Assembly: GCF_001620365.2 (NCBI RefSeq)
Contig: NZ_LQMT02000022.1
Location: 182,716 to 246,715 of the forward strand
Source: Amycolatopsis keratiniphila subsp. keratiniphila
GTDB lineage: Bacteria; Actinomycetota; Actinomycetes; Mycobacteriales; Pseudonocardiaceae
DNA length: 64,000 nucleotides
Direction: 5' to 3'
A program made the position numbers and the translations under genes. The notes beneath the pieces were generated by a model. That model searched no databases and was not told the origin of the DNA. It worked only from the letters and a program-made list of their open reading frames with translations. This document shows, piece after piece, positions 25,558 through 33,360 of this stretch (position 1 is the stretch's first letter; every line of letters begins with the position of its first letter).

Positions 25558-26061
25558 GTGGTTCAAGGTGATCGCAGCGAGGCTCGTGCCCGAGCCCACG
25601 CGAAGGGGCTCTATCCGGCGCCGAAGGACACCGGCCGGTCCCGGAACATGCAGGCTAACCGGCGCGCTGACACCAAACCGGAAGTCGCGCTCCGTAAGGC
25701 CCTGCATCGCCTTGGTTATCGGTATCGCAAGGATCTTCGCCTGACGTTGGACGACGGCGTGAAGGTTCGCCCGGATGTGGTTTTCACGGCTCGCAAGGTT
25801 GCGGTGTTCGTGGACGGATGCTTCTGGCATGTGTGTCCAGAGCATGGAAGGCAGCCCACGTCGAATGAGTGGTACTGGACGCCGAAGCTTCGGCGCAACG
25901 TTGAGCGTGACCGCCTGGTTACTGATGCACTGGAGCACGCTGGTTGGTGCGTAGTACGCATCTGGGAACACGTGCCCCTGGAGGCTGCCATAGTCGCGGT
26001 GACGGATGTCCTCGAACACGGGTTCGACAGTACTAGCCGTAGCCGACGAAACCTGGGATGA
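25558..26061 (+). CDS. vsr: Very short patch repair endonuclease (Vsr)
   Basis: 167 residues. Hallmarks: RSRNMQANRRADTKPEVALR, VRPDVVF (catalytic Asp73, E. coli Asp51), FVDGCFWHVCPEH (metal and zinc ligands), EWYWTPKLRRNVERD and CVVRIWEH. Vsr nicks beside T in T:G mismatches that arise when 5-methylcytosine deaminates. It is divergent from the C5-methyltransferase gene with a 94-bp gap, so it belongs functionally to this modification system. GTG start. Confidence 0.94.
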   Translation: MVQGDRSEARARAHAKGLYPAPKDTGRSRNMQANRRADTKPEVALRKALHRLGYRYRKDLRLTLDDGVKVRPDVVFTARKVAVFVDGCFWHVCPEHGRQPTSNEWYWTPKLRRNVERDRLVTDALEHAGWCVVRIWEHVPLEAAIVAVTDVLEHGFDSTSRSRRNLG

Positions 26062-26069
26062 CACGGCGC

Positions 26070-26475
26070 TCAGTGGTTGGGAGTTGATTCTTGATGCGAA
26101 CTAGCCCTCAAAAAGCTGGTCAGAGCCTCATGGATCAACCCCGGCAAGTCGCCCTTCCCGTCGGTCTCCGCCCACCGGGTCAGCGTCACGTGAGCGGCGC
26201 CCGAGGCACACCATCGCCGTAGCCCGCACCCGAAACTCCTCCTCAGGCGCCGGAGAAGGCCACAAAGGGGCGGTCGCGATCGCATCGGCCGTGGCGTACT
26301 GGCTGTCCAGGTGCCGCACCCGCCGCGCGCGCACCGAGATCATCAGCCGTAGCCGCGTCGGCAGGAACGCCTTCGTCTCCTCCTCCGGCGAACTCAGAGC
26401 GTCGGTCGACTCCAAGGCGCGCCCGATCCGCGCGGATAGCGACAAAGTGAAGAGGCGGACGGTGTGCGGCTGCAC
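26070..26475 (-). pseudogene. Truncated, frameshifted TetR-family regulator remnant
   Basis: Two overlapping frames together read as the ligand-binding part of a TetR regulator. Frame one (to about 26200) gives RLRLMISVRARRVRHLDSQY and FRVRATAMVCLG; a one-base shift near 26199-26203 moves to frame two, which continues GAAHVTLTRWAETDGKG and LIHEALTSFLRAS. The N-terminal HTH (about 60 residues) is missing, yet a TetR-type operator stands about 50 bases upstream, so an internal deletion is likely. It marks the right scar of the island. Confidence 0.65.
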
Positions 26476-26522
26476 CAGTAGCTAAGTCTCGGCGCGCTGA
26501 CGGTCCCGGAGAGTTCTCGTGT

Positions 26523-26537
26523 TGTTAGTAACTAACA
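26523..26537. promoter_or_regulatory. TetR-type operator
   Basis: 15-bp palindrome TGTTAGTAACTAACA (symmetric apart from its central base), of the form TNAGTNNNTA seen for many TetR regulators. It lies between the divergent TetR and SDR remnants and appears intact although both genes are broken. Confidence 0.65.
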
Positions 26538-26555
26538 CTTGGTGCGGAGGCTTGA

Positions 26556-26915
26556 GCGAGGGCGTTAACGGTCGCCACCAGGATGGCCAACCCGGCGCAG
26601 ACCTCCTTCGCGATGGCCAAGGGCGCGCTCGAGACGATGAGCCGCACCCTCGCCCACCAGCTCGGACCCCGCGGCATCACGGTCAACGCCGTCGCGCCGG
26701 GCGCGACCAGGACCGCGGACAACGGCCGGATCTTCACTCCGGAGCTGGAGGCGGCCATCACGACGCTCACCGCGCACCGAAGGCTCGGCGCCGCGGAGGA
26801 CATCGCGGACGTCGTCGCGTTCCTCGTTTCCGACGACGCCCGGTGGGTGACCGGGCAGGTCCTCGACGCGAGCGGTGGGTTGTTCCTCGGTCCTCCGGGG
26901 CAAGGCGCAGAATAG
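26556..26915 (+). pseudogene. C-terminal remnant of a short-chain dehydrogenase
   Basis: The in-frame ATG at 26583 opens 110 codons that correspond only to the second half of an SDR: FAMAKGALETMSRTLA (the YxxxK helix, here with Phe in place of Tyr), GPRGITVNAVAPGATRT, RLGAAEDIADVVAFLVSD and WVTGQVLDASGG. The Rossmann GxxxGxG half is absent; a stop codon lies at 26553. Without the cofactor site and catalytic Tyr it cannot be an active dehydrogenase. It pairs with the broken TetR gene, a common divergent arrangement. Confidence 0.75.
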
Positions 26916-26919
26916 GCCG

Positions 26920-27813
26920 GTGACGTGGTTCAGCGAGGACGAACTCCGCAGGCAGGCCGGTGACGTCTCGTTCGCGCGCGGCGCCAAGTACCTGGAGTCG
27001 GTCGAGACGCTGGACGACGTCGCGGGCGGGGTGACGGCCGTGGTCAGCGGCACCGACCGGTACACGGTCCGGTTACGCAACGTCGACGGCGGGCTCGTCG
27101 GCGAGTGCTCCTGCCCGCACGCGGCGGACGGCTTCTTCTGCAAGCACTGCGTGGCCGTCGGGCTGCTGGTCCTCGAAGGGGTGGCGGACGGCGGCGCGGC
27201 CGACATCCGCGGGTACGTCGAAACGCTCGACCGCGAAGAGCTGGTCGAACTGCTCGTCGGGCACGCGAACGAGGACCCGGTCCTGTTCCGCAAACTCTCG
27301 CTCAAGGCGGGCCGCGGCGACCTCGACGCGTTGCGCCGCCATGTCGAGGGAACGTTGCGGTTGCGCGGTTTCGTCGGCTTCCAGGGCACGGTCGCGTACA
27401 CCGAGAAGGTGCGCGAGGTGCTCGCCACCGTCAGGGAACTCATGGACGGGCCCTTGCTGTGCCTCGTCATCGAGTTGGTGGTGGAGGCGCTGGACTTCGT
27501 CGAGGACTCCTTCGGCGCGCTCGGCTCCGAGGTCTCGGGCGCGCTCGCGTTGTACGCGGAAGCCTGCGCGGACACGCCACCGGAGCCCAAGGAGCTCGCG
27601 GAGTGGTTGCTACGGCTGGATCTCGACGGTTCCGGCCGGATCGACGTGAACATCGCGGACTTCACCGCGGGCCTCGGGTTCGAAGGGCTCGCGGTGTTCC
27701 GCGCCGGCGTCGAGGAGCGGTGGCGGCTCGACGACGGCGAGGACCCGTACCGCAGCCGCAAGCTCCAGCGGCTGCGCGAGGGGTTCGCGGCGATGCGGAA
27801 CTGGCAGGCCTAA
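26920..27813 (+). CDS. SWIM zinc-finger protein
   Basis: 297 residues from GTG 26920. Residues about 50-85 hold a SWIM finger, CxCx(n)CxH: GECSCPHAADGFFCKHCVAVG. The rest is helical, unassigned and acidic (LDREELVELLVGHANED). SWIM proteins bind DNA or proteins; in bacteria they are often near SWI2/SNF2 helicases, but here the nearest one is in the island 2.7 kb away and a link is not shown. GC content is back to backbone level. Tail-to-tail overlap of 4 bases with the repeat protein gene. Confidence 0.85.
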   Translation: MTWFSEDELRRQAGDVSFARGAKYLESVETLDDVAGGVTAVVSGTDRYTVRLRNVDGGLVGECSCPHAADGFFCKHCVAVGLLVLEGVADGGAADIRGYVETLDREELVELLVGHANEDPVLFRKLSLKAGRGDLDALRRHVEGTLRLRGFVGFQGTVAYTEKVREVLATVRELMDGPLLCLVIELVVEALDFVEDSFGALGSEVSGALALYAEACADTPPEPKELAEWLLRLDLDGSGRIDVNIADFTAGLGFEGLAVFRAGVEERWRLDDGEDPYRSRKLQRLREGFAAMRNWQA

Positions 27814-28802
27814 TACCGCTGCCGGTTGCGGTACAGCTCCTCCAGATCCCGTTGCCCCGCCTGGTCGCCGGTGTCGGCGGCCGCGCGGAACCAGTGTTCG
27901 GCCTCCTGGAAGTTCCCGTGGTCGGCGGCCAGCCTGCCGAGGTTGGTGTACGCGGGAACACTGCCGAGTTCCGCGGCCTTCCGATACCAGGCAGTGGCCT
28001 CTCCGGGATCGTTCCGGTCGTTGGCCAGCACGCCCAGGTTCGTCATCGCGGCGGCGTCGCCCCGTTTGGCGGCCTTGAGATACCAGCGTTCGGCGGCGTC
28101 GAGTTCGCCGCGGCGGTGCAGCACCAGGCCGAGGCGGACGGCGGCGTCGGGGGCACCGGCGGCCGCGGCCGCGTGGAAACAGCTTTCGGCGCGCGCGAGG
28201 TCGCCTCGTTGCTGTGCCTGGTGGCCGAGTTTGATCAGCGCCGCCGCGTCGGCCTCTTCGCTCGCCTTGCGCCACCAGGGATCCGCTTCGGACGTCCGGC
28301 CGGTGTCGCACAGCACGGCGCCGAGCGTGATCATGCCTTCGACGTTGCCCGCTTCGGCGGCCTCGCCCGCCCAGTACTCGGCCTCTTCGAGATCGCCACT
28401 GCGATGCCTGGACCGCGCGAGCTCGGCCATCGACTCGACGCGGCCCTCGGCGGCGGCGCGACGCCACCAGTCCTCCGCCGCCTCCCGATCCCCTCGGCGC
28501 GCGCAGAGATTTCCCAGATGCGACATGGCATGCGAATCACCGGCGGTCGCGGCTTCGCGATACCAGCGTTCGGCCTGTTCCGGCACGCCGCGCTCGTTCA
28601 GGAGATGCGCCAGGTTGCCCATCGCGACCCTGTCCCCGCCCTCGGCGGCCTTGCGGAACCACGTCTCGGCCTCGTCGAGATCACCACGCTCCAGCGCGGT
28701 GGATCCCATACGTGCCATGGCGATCACGTGCCCGCGTTCCGCGGCCTTCCGGTTCAGATAGTCGTCGACCCGGGTGTTCCACTTACGTTTTTCGGCGCCC
28801 AC
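27810..28802 (-). CDS. Sel1/TPR-like protein of nine 32-residue repeats
   Basis: 330 residues from GTG 28802 (GGAG ahead). After a 27-residue basic lead (AEKRKWNTRVDDYLNRKAAE) come nine ungapped repeats of exactly 32 residues, each like AMxNLGxLxxxRGDxxEAExWxRKAAxxGD, then a short basic tail. This is the Sel1/TPR helical-hairpin pattern but shorter than the usual 34-36 period. Such solenoids act as protein-binding scaffolds. No signal peptide. Divergent from the HNH nuclease gene. Confidence 0.85.
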   Translation of the reverse strand: MGAEKRKWNTRVDDYLNRKAAERGHVIAMARMGSTALERGDLDEAETWFRKAAEGGDRVAMGNLAHLLNERGVPEQAERWYREAATAGDSHAMSHLGNLCARRGDREAAEDWWRRAAAEGRVESMAELARSRHRSGDLEEAEYWAGEAAEAGNVEGMITLGAVLCDTGRTSEADPWWRKASEEADAAALIKLGHQAQQRGDLARAESCFHAAAAAGAPDAAVRLGLVLHRRGELDAAERWYLKAAKRGDAAAMTNLGVLANDRNDPGEATAWYRKAAELGSVPAYTNLGRLAADHGNFQEAEHWFRAAADTGDQAGQRDLEELYRNRQRY

Positions 28803-28959
28803 AAGCCCGCTCCTTCCGGCAGCGTCCCTGGGGTAGTCGCTGCTCAGGGCCCCGATGTGACAACAACTACCGGGTGTCATCGTCGTGTCGCGCCCGGTTT
28901 CCCCGCGCCGCGCGGCGATACTTGGCGCTCCCCGTTCCCCGTCGAGAGGAAACCGCGCG

Positions 28960-29628
28960 GTGGCCACGCGTACCAGCCAGATGACCACGGCTCAGCGGTT
29001 GCTCCTGCTGATCACCCTCGCCGCCGTCGTGCTCGCGGTGTTCTGGTTCGTGAGCGGCAAGGGCGACGCGTTGCAGCCGAAGCCCGCGAACCCCGCGAGC
29101 GCGGCCGACGCGCGCAAACAACTGGACGAACTCACCGTCGCCCCGCGCGGTTCGATGGACGGCTACGACCGCAAGAAGTACCCGCACTGGGACAACCAGG
29201 GGAACAACTGCAACACCCGCGAGTTCGTGCTCAAACGGGACGGCAAGGACGTCAAGGCCGGTTCCGACTGCGCCCCGACCTCCGGCAGCTGGACGAGCGT
29301 CTACGACGGCGAGACCTGGACCAAACCGACCGACATCGACATCGACCACATGGTGCCGCTCGCGCAAAGCTGGGTCAGCGGCGCGAAGTCGTGGACCGAC
29401 GAGAAGCGGCGCCAGTTCGCGAACGACCTGACCCGCCCGCAGCTGTTCGCCGTCACCGACAACGTCAACCAGGAGAAGAGCGACAAGGCGCCGGACCAGT
29501 GGAAGCCGCCGCTCGTCTCGTTCTGGTGCACCTACGCCACCGACTGGATCACCGTGAAGCACTACTACGGCCTCACGATCACCACAGCGGAGAAGAGCGC
29601 GCTCAGCGACATGCTCGGTCGTTGCTGA
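28960..29628 (+). CDS. Membrane-anchored or secreted HNH-family nuclease
   Basis: About 222 residues from GTG 28960 (GAGAGGA ahead; ATG 28981 is an alternative). One N-terminal hydrophobic segment (RLLLLITLAAVVLAVFWFV) is a signal anchor. The rest matches the actinomycete extracellular HNH family (DUF1524-like): NCNTREFVLKRDG, IDIDHMVPLAQSWVSGA with the DHxVP motif, and FAVTDNVNQEKSDKAPDQW. A role in nutrient DNA hydrolysis or interbacterial antagonism outside the membrane is inferred. Confidence 0.85.
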   Translation: MATRTSQMTTAQRLLLLITLAAVVLAVFWFVSGKGDALQPKPANPASAADARKQLDELTVAPRGSMDGYDRKKYPHWDNQGNNCNTREFVLKRDGKDVKAGSDCAPTSGSWTSVYDGETWTKPTDIDIDHMVPLAQSWVSGAKSWTDEKRRQFANDLTRPQLFAVTDNVNQEKSDKAPDQWKPPLVSFWCTYATDWITVKHYYGLTITTAEKSALSDMLGRC

Positions 29629-29656
29629 TCTCCCCGCTTTCGGGTTGGCTGTGGCC

Positions 29657-30313
29657 ATGGCGACCTTCGTACTGATCCACGGCGGTGGCGGCAGCGCCTG
29701 GGACTTCCACCTCCTCGAGGCGGAACTGACCGGGCGCGGGCACGACGTCGTCGCGGTGAACCTGCCGATCGAAGACGAGAAGGCAGGCTTCGCAGAACAC
29801 GTCGAAGCCGTCGTGGACGCCATCGGCGATCGCGGGGATCTGGTCGTGCTCGGCCACTCCTACGGCGGCTTCACCGCGCCGCTGGTGGCCGAGAAGCTTT
29901 CGCCGCGGCTGCTCGTGATGCTGACGCCGATGGTCCCGAAGCCGGGCGAGTCGCCGGGGGACTGGTGGGGTAACACGGGTTTCACGTCCGACGAAAGCCT
30001 CAGCGAAGAAGAGCAGTTCTACAACGGCGTCCCCGCGGACATCGTCGCGGAGGCGGGCTCGCACGCCCGGAACCAGGTCAGCGCCGAATGGGGACAGCCG
30101 TGGCCGCTGGACAAGTGGCCGGACGTCCCGACGAAGGTGCTCATCGCGCGCGAAGACCGCTTCTTCGCGCCCGAGTTCCAGCGCCGGGTCGTCCAGGACA
30201 GGCTCGGTTTCGCCCCCGACGAGATCGACGGCTCCCACTCCGTCCCGTTGAGCCACCCCAAGGAACTGGCGGACCGGCTGGAGTCCTATCTCACCAGCGA
30301 TCCAGCCGCATGA
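29657..30313 (+). CDS. Alpha/beta-hydrolase (esterase family)
   Basis: 218 residues. Oxyanion motif VLIHGGGGSAWDF, nucleophile elbow VVLGHSYGGF, an acid near LIAREDRFFAPEF and the terminal His in DGSHSVPLSHP. This is the compact hydrolase group often annotated as EstC-like or methylesterase-like. Substrate unknown. ATG at 29657 is chosen over TTG 29645. Its 3' end overlaps the nitroreductase gene by 23 bases. Confidence 0.85.
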   Translation: MATFVLIHGGGGSAWDFHLLEAELTGRGHDVVAVNLPIEDEKAGFAEHVEAVVDAIGDRGDLVVLGHSYGGFTAPLVAEKLSPRLLVMLTPMVPKPGESPGDWWGNTGFTSDESLSEEEQFYNGVPADIVAEAGSHARNQVSAEWGQPWPLDKWPDVPTKVLIAREDRFFAPEFQRRVVQDRLGFAPDEIDGSHSVPLSHPKELADRLESYLTSDPAA

Positions 30314-30926
30314 CGTCTTCGAGCGGCTGACGCGCGGCGGGTTTGAAGGTGTCGCCGGTGTAGAACGCCGTCGGGATGAGCGCGGCCTGGTGCACGTTCT
30401 CCGGCAGGCCGAGGATCTCCGCGGCCTCCTTCTCGTACGCGAGGTGCAGCGTCGTCCACGCCGTGCCGAGCGTGACCGCCCGCGCGGCGAGCATGTAGCT
30501 CCACACCGCCGGCAGCAGGTTGCCCCACAGCCCGGCCTGGTTCCCGGCCGGCAGTTCCGCGCTGTTCGTCTCCAGGCACGGGACGACGTGCACGGGTACC
30601 TCACCCATCTTGTCGGCGAGGTACTCGACGCTGGAGCCGACGCGCTTCTGCACCTTCGACCGCTCAGGGTCGTCCGCGAACAGCTTTCCCGCCGCCCGAG
30701 GGGAATCCAGGTACTCGCGGCACGCCCGCTGATAGAGCTTGCCGAGTTCGGCCCGCTGGCCGGCATCGGTGATCACGAGCCAGTGCCAGCGCTGCGTGTT
30801 CGACCCGCTCGGCGCCTGCAGCGCGACCTGCAGGGCGTGTTTGACCAGTTCGAGAGGCACCGGCCGGGTCAGGTCCAGTCGTTTGCGGACGGTCCGGGTG
30901 GTCGTCAGCAGCTCTTCGGGCGTCAT
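30291..30926 (-). CDS. Nitroreductase-family flavoprotein
   Basis: 211 residues from ATG 30926 (MTPEELLTTTRTVRKRLD). FMN-binding features of the nitroreductase family: TRTVRKRLDLTRPV, APSGSNTQRWHWLVITD and the C-terminal block ILGLPENVHQAALIPTAFY. Members reduce nitro groups, quinones or flavins with NAD(P)H. No partner genes are evident; it ends inside the convergent hydrolase gene. Confidence 0.88.
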   Translation of the reverse strand: MTPEELLTTTRTVRKRLDLTRPVPLELVKHALQVALQAPSGSNTQRWHWLVITDAGQRAELGKLYQRACREYLDSPRAAGKLFADDPERSKVQKRVGSSVEYLADKMGEVPVHVVPCLETNSAELPAGNQAGLWGNLLPAVWSYMLAARAVTLGTAWTTLHLAYEKEAAEILGLPENVHQAALIPTAFYTGDTFKPAARQPLEDVMRLDRW

Positions 30927-30955
30927 CCGAGGATTATGTCGTTGTTTGCCTGTCT

Positions 30956-31070
30956 GTGAACCCGCGGCCGCGATCGACGTCGGCAGGGCGCACGCCGGTC
31001 GCGCACCCGCGGTGACCGAGCAGGGCGCCCTGCCACCGCGATAGCGGGGCCTTCGGCCGGGCGGGTTCAC
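30956..31070. repeat. 115-bp structured repeat with terminal inverted repeats, copy A
   Basis: Begins GTGAACCCGC and ends GCGGGTTCAC (10-bp terminal inverted repeats). Inside are CGCGATCGACGTCG, the perfect palindrome CAGGGCGCCCTG (31021-31032), CCGCGATAGCG and GGCCTTCGGCC, a tight 4-bp hairpin. Copy B at 52957-53073 lies in the opposite orientation with the same blocks in the same order but a different middle. No ORF is supported within. Confidence 0.8.
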
Positions 31071-31130
31071 CCCTTTGGTCACTTTTCCGGGACCACCCCC
31101 GCTCCGCCGTTATGTCGTTATGATCCGCTG

Positions 31131-31634
31131 GTGGGGAGGCCGCCGCGCGAACGAGGGATGGGCACTTTGCTCAGGCACGTCCTCGACGTGACCGAGGCGG
31201 ACGTCTCCGCGTTCTTCGAAGACATCGGGCTGGGGGACTACCGGCCCCGGTTCACCCCGTTCGTCCGCGCGATCGTCGCGCACGGGCCGCTGCCCATCCG
31301 CGACCTCGCCGCCGAAGTCGGCGTCACCCATTCCGCGGCGAGCCAGACCATCGCGCAGATGGCGCGTCAGGACCTCGTCTCGCTCCGGCCGGGGGCCGAC
31401 GCCCGGCAGAGGATCGTCTCGCTGACGGAGAAGACCCGACGTCTGATGCCGACGCTGGAAGCGGAGTGGGCGGCGACCAGCGCCGCGGCCGCCCAGCTGG
31501 AAGCCGAACTGCCGTACCCGCTCAGGGAGGTGCTGGTCGCCGCCGTCGAGGCGTTGGAACGGAAACCGCTCCGGGAACGCATCGCCGAAACGGACGCCGC
31601 GCTCAAGCTGAAGCGTCGGCTCGATCAAGATTGA
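31131..31634 (+). CDS. MarR-family transcriptional regulator
   Basis: 167 residues, GTG start. Winged-helix core: LPIRDLAAEVGVTHSAASQTI (recognition helix), then wing LVSLRPGADARQRIVSLTEK. The long C-terminal helix (LREVLVAAVEALE) provides the dimer interface. Target unknown. The 3' end overlaps the convergent ATP-binding protein gene by 32 bases. The repeat copy A lies just upstream. Confidence 0.85.
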   Translation: MGRPPRERGMGTLLRHVLDVTEADVSAFFEDIGLGDYRPRFTPFVRAIVAHGPLPIRDLAAEVGVTHSAASQTIAQMARQDLVSLRPGADARQRIVSLTEKTRRLMPTLEAEWAATSAAAAQLEAELPYPLREVLVAAVEALERKPLRERIAETDAALKLKRRLDQD

Positions 31635-32028
31635 ACACGGCCCAGACGTACTTCCCGCCCGAGCAGAGTTCGTGTCCCCAGTCTTCGGACAACGCGTGCA
31701 CCAGCTGAAGACCGCGGCTGCGCGCCGCCATCGGCGACGGCTCCTTCAGCTTCGGCCGGTTCGTCCCGGAGTCGAAGACCCGCAGGGTGAGCCTACCGCC
31801 GGAGTACTCGACCTCGAGCCTGTCCGGCTTCTCGCCATGCTCGAAGGCGTTCGTGACGAGCTCGGACGTGGCCAGGAGGACGTCGTCGACCGCCGGCCCG
31901 TCGAGGCCGAGGCTCCCGAGAGTCGCCCGTACGGCCTGTCGTGCGACGGCGGGTGCCGTCACATCGACCGGCAGGGGAAGGGAGACCACCGGCAACGAGC
32001 CCTCCGATCGCGTCTTGGACATCGTCAT
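31603..32028 (-). CDS. RsbW-like anti-sigma ATP-binding protein
   Basis: 141 residues from ATG 32028 (GGGAGGTGCGG ahead). HATPase_c kinase of the actinomycete anti-sigma type: DVLLATSELVTNAFEHG (N-box), LRVFDSGTNRP (G1) and SRGLQLVHALSEDWGHE (G2). It would phosphorylate a STAS antagonist or bind a SigF-type factor. It follows the sigma gene on the same strand but has its own gap; a GGGTAT element at 32082-32087 (minus strand) resembles a SigF-class -10. Confidence 0.85.
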   Translation of the reverse strand: MTMSKTRSEGSLPVVSLPLPVDVTAPAVARQAVRATLGSLGLDGPAVDDVLLATSELVTNAFEHGEKPDRLEVEYSGGRLTLRVFDSGTNRPKLKEPSPMAARSRGLQLVHALSEDWGHELCSGGKYVWAVFNLDRADASA

Positions 32029-32105
32029 GGTTCCGCACCTCCCCTCACGAGAGACTCCCAGATCCGCTGTTCGCCTCCCTGATACCCACAAGGGGCGAGG
32101 TCGAA

Positions 32106-32879
32106 TCAGACTCCGTCCGTGAGTTCGGTCTCGGTCAGTCCTTCCCGCAGTTTCTTGAGCGTGGCGGCCAGCAATCTCGACACCTGCATCTGGGAAACAC
32201 CGACACGGCGCGCGATGTCCGACTGGCTCATCCCGGACCCGAACCGCAGCGCGACGATCTTCCGCTCGCGATCGGGCAGCCGTTCCAGCATCGGCCGCAG
32301 CGCCTCGCGCAGCTCCGCCTGGCTCAGATTGGCGTCCGCCTCGCCGAAGCGGGTGTGCGCCGAGTTCTCCAGGAGGTTGTCCAGTGAGGCCCCGTACCGG
32401 CCTTGACCGGCCCGGAGGCCCTCGTAGACCTCGTCGATCGGCACGCCGAGATGCCCGGCGATCTCACTGGGCTTCGGCGCGCGCGAGAGCCGGACGGTCA
32501 GCTCCTCACGCGCGGCCGAGATGTTCGCGTTCAGCTCCTTGAGCCGCCGCGGCACCCGGACCGACCAGCTGTTGTCGCGGAAGTGGTGCCGTAACTCCCC
32601 GGAGATGGTGGGGACCGCGAACGCCAGGAAGTCGCTGCCCTGACCCGGGTCGAACCGGTCGACGGCGTGGATCAGCCCGATCGTCGCGATCTGGACCAGA
32701 TCCTCCATCGACTCGTCGCGGTTGCGGAACTTGCGCGCCAGATTGCGCGCGAGTTCGAGGTGCGCGCGCACCAGCTCGTCCCGCAGCGCCTCGCGCTCGG
32801 GGGAGTTCGGGGGCAGCGCGCACATGCGCTCGAACAGGACCGGGACATCCGCGCCGTCTTGCTCGACGGGTTCGGTCAC
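32106..32879 (-). CDS. SigB/SigF/SigG-family RNA polymerase sigma factor
   Basis: 257 residues from GTG 32879, which overlaps the anti-sigma stop (GTGA). Region 2 (LVRAHLELARNLARKF, EDLVQIATIGLIHAVDRFDP), region 3 (RVPRRLKELNANI, PKPSEIAGHLGVPIDEV) and region 4 (LPDRERKIVALRFGSGMSQSDIARRVGVSQMQVSRLL) are all present. Group 3 stress/sporulation sigma factor. Cotranscription with the preceding anti-sigma, and a SigF-class promoter in front of the pair, imply autoregulation. Confidence 0.93.
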   Translation of the reverse strand: MTEPVEQDGADVPVLFERMCALPPNSPEREALRDELVRAHLELARNLARKFRNRDESMEDLVQIATIGLIHAVDRFDPGQGSDFLAFAVPTISGELRHHFRDNSWSVRVPRRLKELNANISAAREELTVRLSRAPKPSEIAGHLGVPIDEVYEGLRAGQGRYGASLDNLLENSAHTRFGEADANLSQAELREALRPMLERLPDRERKIVALRFGSGMSQSDIARRVGVSQMQVSRLLAATLKKLREGLTETELTDGV

Positions 32880-33292
32880 GGCCGGGCCGCCTCGCTCTCC
32901 CGGATGAGCTCCACCCTGGACAGGTAGCCCCCGTCGGCCGGGGTGACACTCCGCCGCGCGGACGTCGCCAGCGCGGTGAGCAGCTGCCAGGACAGACCGG
33001 TCTCGTCGTCGGGTTCCGGGGAGTCCGAAAGCACCGACACGGTCACCTCGATCCGCCCGTCCTTCCACGAGAAGACGCAGGTCAGATGGCCGTCGGCGGC
33101 CGACGGGAGCAGCATCGAGCAGGCCTCGTCCACCGCCATCCGGAGATCTTCGACGGCGTCCAGATCGAAGTCCTGGCGCATCGCGATATCCGCGACGATC
33201 GTCCGGAGGGTCGGTACCACGTGCGGTACCGCGGCCGTGCGTACCTCGATGAGTTGAGCGCCCTCCCCGCCGGGCGGGGTGTTGTCCACCAC
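32876..33292 (-). CDS. Anti-sigma factor (RsbW/UsfX type) for the adjacent sigma factor
   Basis: 138 residues from GTG 33292 (GAGAGGA ahead). HATPase_c-like: FDLDAVEDLRMAVDEACSMLL is the N-box region, but the G1/G2 ATP-binding boxes are weak (SWQLLTALATSARR), as in mycobacterial UsfX-type proteins. It overlaps the sigma gene by four bases, the usual anti-sigma/sigma coupling. It should hold the sigma factor inactive until a STAS antagonist releases it. Confidence 0.88.
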   Translation of the reverse strand: MVDNTPPGGEGAQLIEVRTAAVPHVVPTLRTIVADIAMRQDFDLDAVEDLRMAVDEACSMLLPSAADGHLTCVFSWKDGRIEVTVSVLSDSPEPDDETGLSWQLLTALATSARRSVTPADGGYLSRVELIRESEAARP

Positions 33293-33330
33293 GTGTGTTC
33301 CTCTCTCGAGCTGCGCTGCCGCTCCGTCAG

Positions 33331-33356
33331 ATGCCCTTGGTGTGAGCAAACCAAAC
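33331..33356 (-). promoter_or_regulatory. SigF-class promoter of the anti-sigma/sigma operon
   Basis: On the minus strand GTTT (33356-33353), 16 bases, then GGGCAT (33336-33331), matching the actinomycete SigF/SigB consensus GTTT-N14-16-GGGTAT. It lies about 40 bases before the anti-sigma start. Confidence 0.65.
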
Positions 33357-33360
33357 CCAC

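Noticed and set aside
17422..26555. Prophage or integrative conjugative element
   Set aside because: No integrase, structural, replication or transfer genes are seen; the contents are restriction/defence only.
27105..29675. 856-codon plus-strand ORF spanning the SWIM, repeat and HNH genes
   Set aside because: Shadow frame of three well-supported genes; Arg/Gly-rich translation typical of antisense or off-frame GC-rich DNA.
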